Positions 30,762 to 38,536 of a stretch of DNA of 39,477 nucleotides are shown piece after piece. Where the stretch lies: assembly GCA_019429365.1 (NCBI GenBank), contig JAHYJD010000023.1:1-39477 (forward strand), in the 5' to 3' direction. Under the pieces are notes generated by a model. The model ran no database searches, was not told where the DNA came from, and saw only the letters and a program-made list of their open reading frames with translations. Numbering within the stretch: position 1 is the first letter of the stretch; every line of letters begins with the position of its first letter. Made by a program: the position numbers and the translations under genes. Source of the stretch: Bacteroidales bacterium (GTDB lineage: Bacteria; Bacteroidota; Bacteroidia; Bacteroidales; UBA7960).

Positions 30762-32063
30762 TTAAGGCTGGCACATTTGCTGAATCAGGCCCGCCATTTT
30801 TCGGGTTAATTCCTTACGGGAAAAGTAGTCTATGCCTTCTGAGGTGCAAAGCAGTTTCTGGCTTTGAAAATCGTTGGACCATTTTAAAAGCTGATCTTTC
30901 ATTTTTTCGGCATTCTGGAACCCACAAACAGCCCCGCTTTGTGTTTGATAAATAATGCTGGCGGTATCGCCGTCTTCTGGTCCAATTACCAAAACAGGCC
31001 TTCGCAGGGCCAGGTATTCATAAAGTTTTCCGGGGGTGATGCCCATTACGTTGGGCGTGTCATTAATAGGCAAAAGCAACAGGGCCGATTGGGATGCTCG
31101 GGCCAGCGCCTCATCGTGGGGAAGGTAGTCGGTCTTTTCCACGAAAGTGGACAGCCCGTTTTTCTCCAGCGCTTCAACTACCGAAATGTCGGTTTTGCCA
31201 ATAAGCCTGATGGTGAGTTTGTTTTTGAAAAACGCATTTTCAGCCACCAGTTGGCCAAGTACTTTCCATAAATGGTGGGGGTTGCGGTCGGCATTGAGCG
31301 AGCCCAGATGGGTGATGCTGAAGGTATCGTAATTGAATTCAGGCAGGTTTGCGAAATCTTCGGGGTCAAAGCCATTGGTCAGCACTTCTATTTCCCTCTC
31401 GTAAAGACTTTTAAGGTCTTCTGCCCAGCTGGGACTAACCGTAACCACCTTGTCGGCATTTTTCAGCACTTGCTTTTCCAGGCGTTTGTGTTTGCGATCG
31501 GCACTGTTTGTAAGCATGAGCTGATCGTAAAAATCAATCTGTGTCCAGGGGTCGCGAAAGTCGGCCAGCCAGGGAATGTTCAGCTTCTTTTTTATGCCCA
31601 GGGCAATAAGGTGCATGCTGTGGGGCGGCCCGGTCGATACCATGGCGTCCACCGGGTTTTGCCTGAGCCAATGGCTCAAAAATTTTACGGAAGGTCTGAT
31701 CCAGAATTTGCGTGCATCCGGAATAAAAAGATTGCCGCGCAGCCAGGTGGCCATGCGCTCCGCCATGCCGGGCTTTTTGCTTTCGCTGATGAAACCAGCC
31801 TGCACCTTTTCGTGCTTTTTGCGGCCGGTAAAAATCTTATAAACCAGGTAAGGCTCCCAGATTTTGGTTTTCAGCACGGTAATTCCTTCAGGGATATCTT
31901 TTTGCAGCGAATGGTCATAACCCGGGTATTCGGGGTTTTCCGGGGTATAGATTACCGGTTCCCATCCAAACTCACGCAAGTATTTGCTGAATTTCAGCCA
32001 CCGCTGCACCCCAGCTCCTGAGCTGGGTGGCCAGTAATAGCTTATGATCAGCACTTTTTTCAA
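30762..32063 (-). CDS. Glycosyltransferase family 4-like protein
   Basis: The 433-aa protein has the GT-B two-domain plan. The N-terminal acceptor domain starts VLIISYYWPPSSGAGVQRW and contains STGPPHSMHLIAL and PWLADFRDPWT; the C-terminal nucleotide-sugar domain has THLGSLNADRNPHH, the RLIGKTD strand, LLLLPINDTPNVMGITPGKLYEYLA (with the donor-binding Glu in KLYEYLA) and PVLVIGPEDGD. It probably adds a sugar in cell-surface glycan synthesis at the inner membrane; donor and acceptor are unknown. The start codon is TTG at 32063, 11 nt after the yfhO stop, with a GTG three codons later as alternative. It is the last gene of the DUF4834-yfhO unit. Confidence 0.9.
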   Translation of the reverse strand: MKKVLIISYYWPPSSGAGVQRWLKFSKYLREFGWEPVIYTPENPEYPGYDHSLQKDIPEGITVLKTKIWEPYLVYKIFTGRKKHEKVQAGFISESKKPGMAERMATWLRGNLFIPDARKFWIRPSVKFLSHWLRQNPVDAMVSTGPPHSMHLIALGIKKKLNIPWLADFRDPWTQIDFYDQLMLTNSADRKHKRLEKQVLKNADKVVTVSPSWAEDLKSLYEREIEVLTNGFDPEDFANLPEFNYDTFSITHLGSLNADRNPHHLWKVLGQLVAENAFFKNKLTIRLIGKTDISVVEALEKNGLSTFVEKTDYLPHDEALARASQSALLLLPINDTPNVMGITPGKLYEYLALRRPVLVIGPEDGDTASIIYQTQSGAVCGFQNAEKMKDQLLKWSNDFQSQKLLCTSEGIDYFSRKELTRKMAGLIQQMCQP

Positions 32064-32074
32064 AGCAGCTTTTT

Positions 32075-34552
32075 TTAGTTTTCAAGAATCTCGTCGGCGG
32101 GGTCATTGCGGTACCTTTTCACCTCTTTTATCACATAAAGGATAATCAAAGCAAGCAACAGGGCGCTGAAAGTCCAGGCAATCTTGCCCCCGGTATAATA
32201 GGCGGCAGGACGGAAAACAAACTCAATTTCGCCCTGGCCGGCCGGTATTACCATGCCCCGGAGCAAATAGTTTACCCGGATGAAATCAGCTTCTTCGCCA
32301 TTTAGGGTGGCTATCCAGCCATCAGGATAATAAATTTCGGAAAATACCGCCAGTTGCTCCGTTGCGGACTGGTAGGAGTACCTGAGCCGGTTGGGCTGAT
32401 ACTCGGTAAGCTCGATGCGGGCAAGGCTGTCGGGTTCAAAGTTCTTGTTTTCCACAAATCCGGCAAAGCGTTTGTCGACTACAGCCTCGGTTCCGGGGTC
32501 CATCATGTCCAGGGCCAGGATTTCTTCATCAGCATTCTCAACCACCTGCACCTGGCTGACAAACCAGGCATTACCCAAGGCATTGGGGTTGCGCATTACT
32601 TCGGGCTGCCGGTCTTGTCCGGGTACAATAATATACCTGGTGTTGAGCATGTTGAGCACATAAATATTGTCTTCCACAATGTGAAAATCGATAATATCCT
32701 GGTATCGCTGCAATTTGGCGCCATGGTACCCGCCAATGGAATTGTGGAACCACGAGGTGGAGGTTTCGTTGAAAGTATTTACGGTGCGGTTGTAAACCCT
32801 ATAGTGCAGATCGGTGTCCTGCATAATCTGCAAGTTGGCTTGGGTGGGCTGGTAAGGATTCTCGACTACGCGACGCGGCTGAAAGTTGCTGTCGTTGAGG
32901 TAGCGCTTGTTTACGGGCCACATGTCGAGGGTTATCAATGCCACAATCAGAATGGCGAAAACAGGTGCCTTTATTTTGCGGAAGGCGAAAAGCAATGCAA
33001 TGACTCCTGCTGCCAGTGCAAACAGCATGCTGCGCAAGGCATCAGACCTGAAAATTTCAACCCGCGCGTCCGTAAGGCTGGCAAGGAACAAGTTGATTTG
33101 TGCGGCGGCCTGCGGGTTCTCTGCCATTTGTCCGGCAAAAAAGTCGGATTCCATCTGGCTTGAAAAACTGAAAAAGGTGGCAGGGGCCAGGTAAAACACA
33201 AACGCCATACCAGCCGTCAGGCCGATAGCGGTAAGGAATTCTTTGCCTTTGATGCTCAACAACTCAGGGTTTTTATACAAGCGGTGCATGCCCAGAAATG
33301 CCAGGGCAGGAATGGAAAACTCAGCAATGACCAGGGTCATGGATACCGCCCTGAACTTATTGTAGCCCGGCACAAAATCAATGAAGAAATCGGTCAGTGG
33401 CATAAAGTTCTTTCCCCAGGCCAGCATAATGGAAAGTATGGTGGCCAATAGCAATCCCCATTTCAGGGCGCCTTTCACATAAAAAATGCCCAGGATAAAA
33501 AAGAACAGGACCACGGCTCCCACGTATACCGGACCGGAGGTAAATGGCTGGTCGCCCCAGTAGTGGTTTTGCTGCCCCACAAAATTGCGCATTTGCCTGT
33601 CGACATTGCTCATGGCCCGGGTGTTATCGCCCAGGGCGCCGGTGGCTCCTCCCTTTACATTGGGAATGAGCAGCGAAAAGGTTTCGCCTACACCATAGCT
33701 CCAGTTGGTAATGTAGTCCTTCGACAGGCCGCTGCTGGGCTCACGGTCGCCAATAGTGAGTTCTGAACCTCCTCGCATGGTTTCTGAGGAATAGGAGTAG
33801 GTAGCCCAGAAGTTGCCAATGTTAATGCCTGCTGCAATAACAAGGCCTGCCAGCAAAACGCCCAGCCCCTTAAAAAAGTGCCCTAGGCGGCCTTCCTTCA
33901 GGTGTTCATAAAACTCGAAGAGGCCATAAAACAAAACTATCCAAGCCAGGTAATAGGTGATCTGGAAGTGGTTGGCAAACAACTGCAATCCCATGAAAAT
34001 GGCAAACAGCAATCCTCCTGCTATGCGGTTTCCCCTGAGTGTATAAATGATGGAAGCCATAACAGGGGCCATATAGGCAATGGCCACCGCCTTGGAGTTG
34101 TGCCCGGCTTCAACAATAATGAAGTGATAAGACGAGAAGGCGAAGCCAACGGCCCCGGCCAGCGCTACCCAAGGATTTACCTTAAGGAGAAGAAGGAAAA
34201 TGAAAAAGCCTGCAAAATACAAGAAAATCATGTCGGCCGGGCGGGGCAGCCACAGGGTCATGATTTTATGAAAAAGACCTGCAATGTTATAGGCCCACTC
34301 CACCGAAATCTGGAAAGCGGGCATGCCGCCAAACATAGCATTTGTCCAGAGCGCCTCTTCACCGGTCTCCTCGCGAAACTCGACGATTTCTCTTGCCATA
34401 CCCTGGTAGTTCACGATATCGGGCTGCAGCAGGCGTTTGCCTTCGAGCAGGGGGCTTACGTAAACAATGGTAAGCAGCACAAACAGTACAATGGCAACCA
34501 GGTAAGGGCTCAGTTCCTTAAAGGGCGGAAACAGGCTTTTTTTGTTTTCCAT
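32075..34552 (-). CDS. YfhO family membrane protein
   Basis: The 825-aa protein is a large polytopic membrane protein with about 12 to 14 hydrophobic segments (first at about 16-36, last at about 786-808) and big periplasmic segments. It has the YfhO features LLQPDIVNYQGMAREI, LWTNAMFGGMPAFQI near the N-terminus and a beta-rich extracytoplasmic C-terminal domain (about 540-780) with LNTRYIIVPG and EIYYPDGWIATLNG. YfhO proteins are GT-C-like and, in Gram-positives, glycosylate teichoic acids; in Bacteroidota the substrate is not established, but surface glycan transfer is likely. The next gene encodes a cytoplasmic glycosyltransferase, in keeping with that idea. Confidence 0.93.
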   Translation of the reverse strand: MENKKSLFPPFKELSPYLVAIVLFVLLTIVYVSPLLEGKRLLQPDIVNYQGMAREIVEFREETGEEALWTNAMFGGMPAFQISVEWAYNIAGLFHKIMTLWLPRPADMIFLYFAGFFIFLLLLKVNPWVALAGAVGFAFSSYHFIIVEAGHNSKAVAIAYMAPVMASIIYTLRGNRIAGGLLFAIFMGLQLFANHFQITYYLAWIVLFYGLFEFYEHLKEGRLGHFFKGLGVLLAGLVIAAGINIGNFWATYSYSSETMRGGSELTIGDREPSSGLSKDYITNWSYGVGETFSLLIPNVKGGATGALGDNTRAMSNVDRQMRNFVGQQNHYWGDQPFTSGPVYVGAVVLFFFILGIFYVKGALKWGLLLATILSIMLAWGKNFMPLTDFFIDFVPGYNKFRAVSMTLVIAEFSIPALAFLGMHRLYKNPELLSIKGKEFLTAIGLTAGMAFVFYLAPATFFSFSSQMESDFFAGQMAENPQAAAQINLFLASLTDARVEIFRSDALRSMLFALAAGVIALLFAFRKIKAPVFAILIVALITLDMWPVNKRYLNDSNFQPRRVVENPYQPTQANLQIMQDTDLHYRVYNRTVNTFNETSTSWFHNSIGGYHGAKLQRYQDIIDFHIVEDNIYVLNMLNTRYIIVPGQDRQPEVMRNPNALGNAWFVSQVQVVENADEEILALDMMDPGTEAVVDKRFAGFVENKNFEPDSLARIELTEYQPNRLRYSYQSATEQLAVFSEIYYPDGWIATLNGEEADFIRVNYLLRGMVIPAGQGEIEFVFRPAAYYTGGKIAWTFSALLLALIILYVIKEVKRYRNDPADEILEN

Positions 34553-34573
34553 GGGATGAATCTTCCTTTGGTT

Positions 34574-34828
34574 TTATTCTTTAATGTCTTCAAAGTCAGT
34601 GTATTCACCAAGGCCTTCGGTGTCGGGCCGAGTAGTATTATCCTTATAGGTGATGGTCATATCACCTTTTTTCTTGCGGTGCTGACTCTCAGCCGCTTGT
34701 GGATTCTGTTCGTAAAATTTCTTCTTTGCCCGGTTAAGGTACCATTTAACGATCCAGGGGAAGACATACGCGGTAAGCACCCTGAAGATCAGGTAAACCA
34801 GGATAAATGTGCCAATAATTCTAAACAT
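34574..34828 (-). CDS. DUF4834 family small membrane protein
   Basis: The 84-aa protein has one N-terminal membrane segment (about 5-28, IIGTFILVYLIFRVLTAYVF), a basic juxtamembrane region (KWYLNRAKKKFYEQ) and a polar tail ending EGLGEYTDFEDIKE, matching DUF4834. Its function is unknown. In this phylum it is often found beside yfhO, and here it is the first gene of the unit, 21 nt before yfhO, with a TAACTTTG box upstream. Confidence 0.85.
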   Translation of the reverse strand: MFRIIGTFILVYLIFRVLTAYVFPWIVKWYLNRAKKKFYEQNPQAAESQHRKKKGDMTITYKDNTTRPDTEGLGEYTDFEDIKE

Positions 34829-34889
34829 GATTCTGGTGTAAGGGCCGGCTATTATTAAGGAACAACTGCCAGCCTGAAAAACAAGGTGT

Positions 34890-34897
34890 CAAAGTTA
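34890..34897 (-). promoter_or_regulatory. -7 box for the DUF4834-yfhO-glycosyltransferase unit
   Basis: TAACTTTG on the minus strand matches TAnnTTTG. The transcript would start near 34883, with a leader of about 55 nt. I see no clean -33 TTTG at the standard distance. Confidence 0.45.
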
Positions 34898-34944
34898 CAA
34901 AAATTAGCCTATCAGGGGCTTTGGGTTCTTCGCTTTTATGGGTT

Positions 34945-36060
34945 TCATTTCGATTCCGCAGAAAACCAGCCTGCAATGTATTTCCAGAAGTTGCGGTGAA
35001 AGGTTTCGCCCATTTCGCCCGGAAACAAGTCGATGAAGCTTTGCGGATCGGGCTGCTCCGGGCTGAAAGTTATTTTGCTTTCGGGCCGGTAAAGGTCTCG
35101 GTATTCGGGGTGAAACTGCACGCCCAGCACATTGGGATAGGAGGTATGTTCAACAGCCTCGGCAATTCGGCCGTCCAACGACCAAGCGGTAACCTTCAGC
35201 CCTTTGCCTAACTCTTTGGCTGCCTGGTGGTGCGAACTCCACACGTAGGGCAACTCCCCGATGCCTTCGTTTGCAGAAACCAAATGACCTCCTTCTATGC
35301 GAATCTGGTGAGCCGAATAAAAAGACACTTCGTTGTCGAGGCTGTAGTTGCGATAGTAGTTTCGGTGCAGGGTTTGCGGATCTGCTTCCAGGGCAGCTTC
35401 CACGTAGGTATGGCCGTAAACTTCGAAAGGAATGTCCTGAATAAGTGTCCCACCCGTGGCCACGTTCATGGTTTGCATGCCAAGGCAAATGCCAAGAATA
35501 CGATAATCGGGCTTGTCGTCAAGAAAAGGCCTGAATTCCTCATTCTGGGTTCCGCCTAATAAATGAAACATCAGCGAAAGCTCAAGATAATGCCGGTGTG
35601 GGTCGGTTACCACCGTAAGCAGGTTCATAGGTTCGCCATAGGTGGCAGGTGGCAGGTCGGGCCCGCCGAAAAATATGATGCCTTCTGATTTTTCAAAGAT
35701 TTCCCTGAAAAGGGGAGTAGCCTCATTTTCAGCAAATAGATTGTCGGTGCTTAGCCGGGCCGAAATGCCGAGTAAGGTCATTTGCCCCAGCTCTTCTTCT
35801 TCAATAAATGCCTGGCTTAAATCAAAGTCGTATGCGGCGCTTTCGTGAAAAACACCCACCACCATGTAGGTTTCGGGTAAGGGAAAAATGCCCTCTTTGG
35901 TAAGGAATAGGAAGGTGCGCAGATTGTTTACCGTGGGGTTCATCAGCACCAGGTGCTTTTTGCCGGTCGAAAAGCTTTCTGTAGTTGGATCCGGAGCGGG
36001 CGCCTGTTTGCAGGCCTGCACAAAAATGAGAAGAATAAAAAGCCAGCGTAGCGTTTTCAT
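34945..36060 (-). CDS. Exported lipoprotein with class I glutamine-amidotransferase / C26 peptidase fold
   Basis: The 371-aa protein has a lipoprotein signal (LLIFVQAC, lipid Cys17) and then a class I glutamine-amidotransferase-like domain of the gamma-glutamyl hydrolase (PuuD/C26) type: GIIFFGGPDLPPATYGEP, the nucleophile elbow GICLGMQTMNV with Cys192, SSHHQAAKELGKGLKVTAWS and VLGVQFHPEY with His317 and Glu319. The catalytic triad is therefore complete. Cytoplasmic relatives cleave gamma-glutamyl bonds (for example gamma-glutamyl-GABA), but this one would sit on the cell envelope, perhaps acting on gamma-glutamyl peptides; that is inference. It is isolated from rpmH upstream by two terminators. 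Confidence 0.87.
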   Translation of the reverse strand: MKTLRWLFILLIFVQACKQAPAPDPTTESFSTGKKHLVLMNPTVNNLRTFLFLTKEGIFPLPETYMVVGVFHESAAYDFDLSQAFIEEEELGQMTLLGISARLSTDNLFAENEATPLFREIFEKSEGIIFFGGPDLPPATYGEPMNLLTVVTDPHRHYLELSLMFHLLGGTQNEEFRPFLDDKPDYRILGICLGMQTMNVATGGTLIQDIPFEVYGHTYVEAALEADPQTLHRNYYRNYSLDNEVSFYSAHQIRIEGGHLVSANEGIGELPYVWSSHHQAAKELGKGLKVTAWSLDGRIAEAVEHTSYPNVLGVQFHPEYRDLYRPESKITFSPEQPDPQSFIDLFPGEMGETFHRNFWKYIAGWFSAESK

Positions 36061-36152
36061 GGGCGTTTGCTTTTTTGATTGTCGATTTTTTGAAAATACC
36101 CTTTCAGTGAGCCTGTTTTTTCTTGGCCGCCTTAAAATTAGGATTCTTTTAC

Positions 36153-36171
36153 AAAAAAAGCCCCGAAGGGC
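36153..36171 (-). terminator. Second tandem terminator downstream of rpmH
   Basis: On the minus strand GCCC, tetraloop TTCG, GGGC (36171-36160) is followed by a run of seven T (36159-36153). A UUCG tetraloop gives a very stable hairpin. Confidence 0.88.
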
Positions 36172-36173
36172 AT

Positions 36174-36209
36174 AAAAAAAGATAACCCCAGAACGGAGTT
36201 ATCTTTTTT
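36174..36209 (-). terminator. First terminator downstream of rpmH (symmetric)
   Basis: GATAAC (36181-36186) and GTTATC (36198-36203) pair, with two further inner G-C pairs after one mismatch. A-runs and T-runs flank both sides (36174-36180, 36204-36209), so it can end transcription in both directions. It begins 28 nt past the rpmH stop. Confidence 0.82.
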
Positions 36210-36237
36210 GTTGATAAACCTAATTTTTAACCAAAAC

Positions 36238-36393
36238 CTACTTATGAGTCTTTTCATCAGACACGGTCAGCCTTTTGCGGCCTTTGGCCCTGCGGGCTGC
36301 CAGCACCCTGCGACCATTTTTGGTGGCCATGCGGCTCTTATAACCGTGCTTGTTTTTTCTTTTTCTTACCGAGGGTTGAAATGTCCGTTTCAT
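36238..36393 (-). CDS. rpmH: 50S ribosomal protein L34
   Basis: This 51-codon gene is read on the minus strand from ATG at 36393 to TAG at 36240-36238. The product begins [18 protein letters not shown], continues [20 protein letters not shown] and ends [12 protein letters not shown], an exact fit to bL34 length and pattern (most family members are 44-53 aa). L34 is one of the smallest large-subunit proteins, buried in 23S rRNA. In this genome it is not next to dnaA or rnpA in the window. Its ATG overlaps the stop of a 27-codon upstream ORF as TAATG. It is followed by two strong terminators. Confidence 0.97.
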   Translation of the reverse strand: MKRTFQPSVRKRKNKHGYKSRMATKNGRRVLAARRAKGRKRLTVSDEKTHK

Positions 36394-36476
36394 TATTCAA
36401 AATATTTTTCAGTGCGAATTACTCTGATTGCTGGCCGTTTTCTTTTGCTTTTGAAACGGTTAATGCCCCGCTTCAT
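36393..36476 (-). CDS. Putative 27-aa basic leader peptide, overlapping rpmH start
   Basis: An ATG at 36476 opens a 27-codon ORF ending in TAA at 36395-36393, whose last base is the first base of the rpmH ATG (TAATG). The peptide begins [16 protein letters not shown] and is strongly basic (about ten Lys/Arg), with a first half resembling the Lys/Arg-rich start of L34. The predicted transcript start, 5-7 nt past the TATCTTTG box, lies only a few bases before this ATG, so it would be the first thing a ribosome meets on the mRNA. It may couple or control rpmH translation. It is not a known family and might be a chance ORF. Confidence 0.5.
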   Translation of the reverse strand: MKRGINRFKSKRKRPAIRVIRTEKYFE

Positions 36477-36487
36477 TTTCAGGACTG

Positions 36488-36518
36488 CAAAGATAGATAA
36501 ATTATTTTTTCTGCCAAA
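36488..36518 (-). promoter_or_regulatory. Consensus promoter of leader ORF-rpmH
   Basis: On the minus strand TTTG (36518-36515), 19-nt spacer, TATCTTTG (36495-36488): a perfect match to the Bacteroidota consensus. The transcript would start near 36482, just before the 27-codon leader ORF and about 88 nt before the rpmH ATG. Confidence 0.8.
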
Positions 36519-36548
36519 AGCTTTTTTAGAAAAAAATCGGCATTTAAT

Positions 36549-36590
36549 AAAAAAGAGAGGAACCGCAACCCAGAGGTCGCAGCTCCTCTC
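36549..36590 (-). terminator. Intrinsic terminator of pepD
   Basis: On the minus strand a long hairpin formed by GAGAGGA at one end and TCCTCTC at the other (36590-36555), with further internal pairing of GCGACC and GGTTGCG, is followed by six T (36554-36549). It starts 18 nt past the pepD stop. Confidence 0.88.
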
Positions 36591-36607
36591 CATTATGTGG
36601 AAGAAAT

Positions 36608-38068
36608 TTACTTCTTAGGGGCGTTTTTCAGGGTTTCCACAAGGTAGTCCCAGAACAGTCCAACGGTTGCAATGTTCACTTTTTCGTCGGGTGAGTGGGG
36701 GTTGCGAATGGTGGGCCCGAAAGAGATCATGTCGAGGCCGGGGTAGTTTCCGCCCAGGATGCCGCATTCCAGTCCGGCATGAATAACCTTTTGTGCAGGA
36801 ACCTTGCCGTACTTGTTCTGATACACATCTTTCATGGCCTTCAGGATGGGCGAGTTCACGTTGGGTTTCCAGCCAGGATACGAGCCCGACTGCTTCACCT
36901 TGGCACCGGCCATTTTAAAGGTGGCCCGCATCATATTGGCCAGGTCGTCCTTGGCAGAGTCAACAGAGCTGCGCTGCAAGGTGGCAATTTCGATTTTGCC
37001 ATCGGCCGACTTGATGATGGCCATGTTGGTGCTGGTTTCTACCACCCCGGGCATGTCGCTGATCATGCGCATGGTGCCATTGGGGCAGGCATAGATCACG
37101 TTGAGCAGGTTTTTGGTGGTCTTTTTGTTGATAATAAACTCCGGCTTTTGCATCTTGGTGGCCTTCAGGCTCAAATCAGGATCCACATTGCCAAGTTCCT
37201 TTTTTACGGTGGTTTCAAGATCGGCTACGAATTTTTCGAAAGCGCCGGCACTCTCTTTTGGTAGGGTAACCACTGCATGGGCTTCACGCGGAATGGCGTT
37301 GCGCAGGCTGCCTCCAACGATGGACGAAAGTTCCATTCCCATTTCCTGGTTGGCTTGCCACAGCACACGGTTCAGTATTTTGTTGGCATTGCCACGGCCC
37401 AGGTTGATGTCGAGGCCGGAGTGGCCGCCCTTGAGGCCTTTCACTTCCACTTTATAACCCACATGGCCTTCGGGAACAGATTTTTCTTTGTACTTGATCG
37501 TCGCAAAGGTGTCGATGCCACCAGCGCAGCCGATATACAGTTCGCCTTCGTCTTCCGAGTCGAGGTTGATCAGGATGTCGCCTTTCAGCAGTCCGCCTTT
37601 GAGTTCGAATGCGCCGGTCATGCCGGTTTCTTCATCAATGGTAAGCAGCACTTCAATGGGGCCATGTTCCAGGTCGTTGGCTTGCAGCACTGCCAGGGCA
37701 GCGGCTGCACCAATGCCGTTGTCGGCACCCAGGGTGGTGCCTTTGGCTTTTACCCATTCGCCGTCGATCCAGGGCTTAATGGGGTCTTTCTCAAAATCGT
37801 GCTGGGTGTCGTTGTTCTTCTGGGGAACCATGTCGAGGTGGCCCTGAAGAATGATGCCCTGGCGGTCTTCCATGCCCGGGGTAGCCGGCTTGCGGATAAT
37901 CACGTTACCCACATGGTCAACAATGGTTTCCAGACCAAGCTTTTCGCCAAAGTTTTTGGCGTATTCAATGATTTTTTCTTCCTTCTTCGAAGGGTGGGGA
38001 ATGTTGCAGATATCTTCAAAGATATTCCACAGTGGTTTTGGTTCAAGGTTTTCAAGTACTCTACTCAT
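36608..38068 (-). CDS. pepD: Aminoacyl-histidine dipeptidase (M20C, PepD)
   Basis: The 486-aa product is a full PepD. It begins LEPKPLWNIFEDICNIPHPS and shows the M20 dinuclear zinc site: GHLDMV (His77, Asp79), LGADNGIGAA (bridging Asp116), TIDEETGM (general base Glu146 and ligand Glu147), LNLDSEDEGELYIGCAGG, and the C-terminal GLECGILG and SFGPTIRNPHSPDE with the last zinc His. The lid domain lies at about 180-400 (KGGHSGLDI). It splits Xaa-His and other dipeptides in the cytoplasm. It starts one base after the stop of the PqqD-like gene, so translation is probably coupled. Confidence 0.96.
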   Translation of the reverse strand: MSRVLENLEPKPLWNIFEDICNIPHPSKKEEKIIEYAKNFGEKLGLETIVDHVGNVIIRKPATPGMEDRQGIILQGHLDMVPQKNNDTQHDFEKDPIKPWIDGEWVKAKGTTLGADNGIGAAAALAVLQANDLEHGPIEVLLTIDEETGMTGAFELKGGLLKGDILINLDSEDEGELYIGCAGGIDTFATIKYKEKSVPEGHVGYKVEVKGLKGGHSGLDINLGRGNANKILNRVLWQANQEMGMELSSIVGGSLRNAIPREAHAVVTLPKESAGAFEKFVADLETTVKKELGNVDPDLSLKATKMQKPEFIINKKTTKNLLNVIYACPNGTMRMISDMPGVVETSTNMAIIKSADGKIEIATLQRSSVDSAKDDLANMMRATFKMAGAKVKQSGSYPGWKPNVNSPILKAMKDVYQNKYGKVPAQKVIHAGLECGILGGNYPGLDMISFGPTIRNPHSPDEKVNIATVGLFWDYLVETLKNAPKK

Positions 38069-38069
38069 G

Positions 38070-38456
38070 TTATTGCTCTTTTAAAATTTCACGAAAAATA
38101 ATCAGATCCTTGTTGTAAAGATTCGAAAGGAAACGGGTAATGCGGTCTTCGGCGGGTTCAATCTTTTCGCCCAGCTGCTCGCGCATTCTATGGCAAATGG
38201 TTCGAACGTTCTGTTTTCCGTCGCAGGCCTGCCAAACGGCCGATCCCAGCTCGTCAAGCGAAAGCTTAATGTATGGGCTTTTGAGCCTGGGCTGCAGAAT
38301 TTTTCCTGACAGCTTGCCCTGGAAACGTGGAATCAGCACCCTAACGGTGCCGCCTTCTTCCAACTCGTGCCCGTGCATGGGCAGGGGAGTAAGGTCGAGA
38401 AAGTTGGCATCTTTCAGAACCTCCCGTCGCTTAAAAAAACCAGCTTTTTTATACAT
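38070..38456 (-). CDS. PqqD-like protein (PqqD family)
   Basis: The 128-aa protein has a basic N-terminal extension (MYKKAGFFKRREVLKDANFL, about 1-60, with TPLPMHGHELEEGG) and a C-terminal winged-helix-like PqqD domain (about 60-125): IKLSLDELGSAVWQACDGKQ and RITRFLSNLYNKDLIIF. PqqD proteins bind ribosomal peptides for radical-SAM modification, but here no radical-SAM or precursor gene is nearby. The ATG at 38456 directly follows a TATTTTTG box by the distance of a transcription start, so the mRNA may be leaderless; the upstream extension in the ORF is rejected. One base separates its stop from the pepD ATG. Confidence 0.82.
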   Translation of the reverse strand: MYKKAGFFKRREVLKDANFLDLTPLPMHGHELEEGGTVRVLIPRFQGKLSGKILQPRLKSPYIKLSLDELGSAVWQACDGKQNVRTICHRMREQLGEKIEPAEDRITRFLSNLYNKDLIIFREILKEQ

Positions 38457-38461
38457 AAGAG

Positions 38462-38469
38462 CAAAAATA
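38462..38469 (-). promoter_or_regulatory. -7 box of pqqD-like/pepD unit
   Basis: TATTTTTG on the minus strand ends 5 bases before the ATG at 38456, which implies a leaderless transcript. A -33 TTTG at standard spacing is not clear. The element lies next to the bcp terminator. Confidence 0.45.
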
Positions 38470-38473
38470 ATGT

Positions 38474-38509
38474 AAAAAAACAAAAGGCTGCCGGCAAGAG
38501 CAACCTTTT
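38474..38509 (-). terminator. Intrinsic terminator of bcp
   Basis: On the minus strand AAAAGGTTGC (38509-38500) pairs with GCAGCCTTTT (38491-38482) around an 8-nt loop, followed by G and seven T (to 38474). It lies 27 nt past the bcp stop. Confidence 0.88.
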
Positions 38510-38536
38510 ATCTTTTATTATGTTTCAGCTCAGGAT

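Noticed and set aside
32354-34858. Long plus-strand open frames (269 and 318 codons) opposite yfhO and DUF4834
   Set aside because: They are antisense to a clear YfhO gene with continuous domain motifs, their translations are low in complexity (His/Asn/Gly-rich) and they match no family; codon bias of the real gene leaves the opposite frame open.
36695-38101. Plus-strand frames of 189 and 274 codons opposite pepD
   Set aside because: They mirror pepD, have no recognisable motif, and no promoter or start context supports them.
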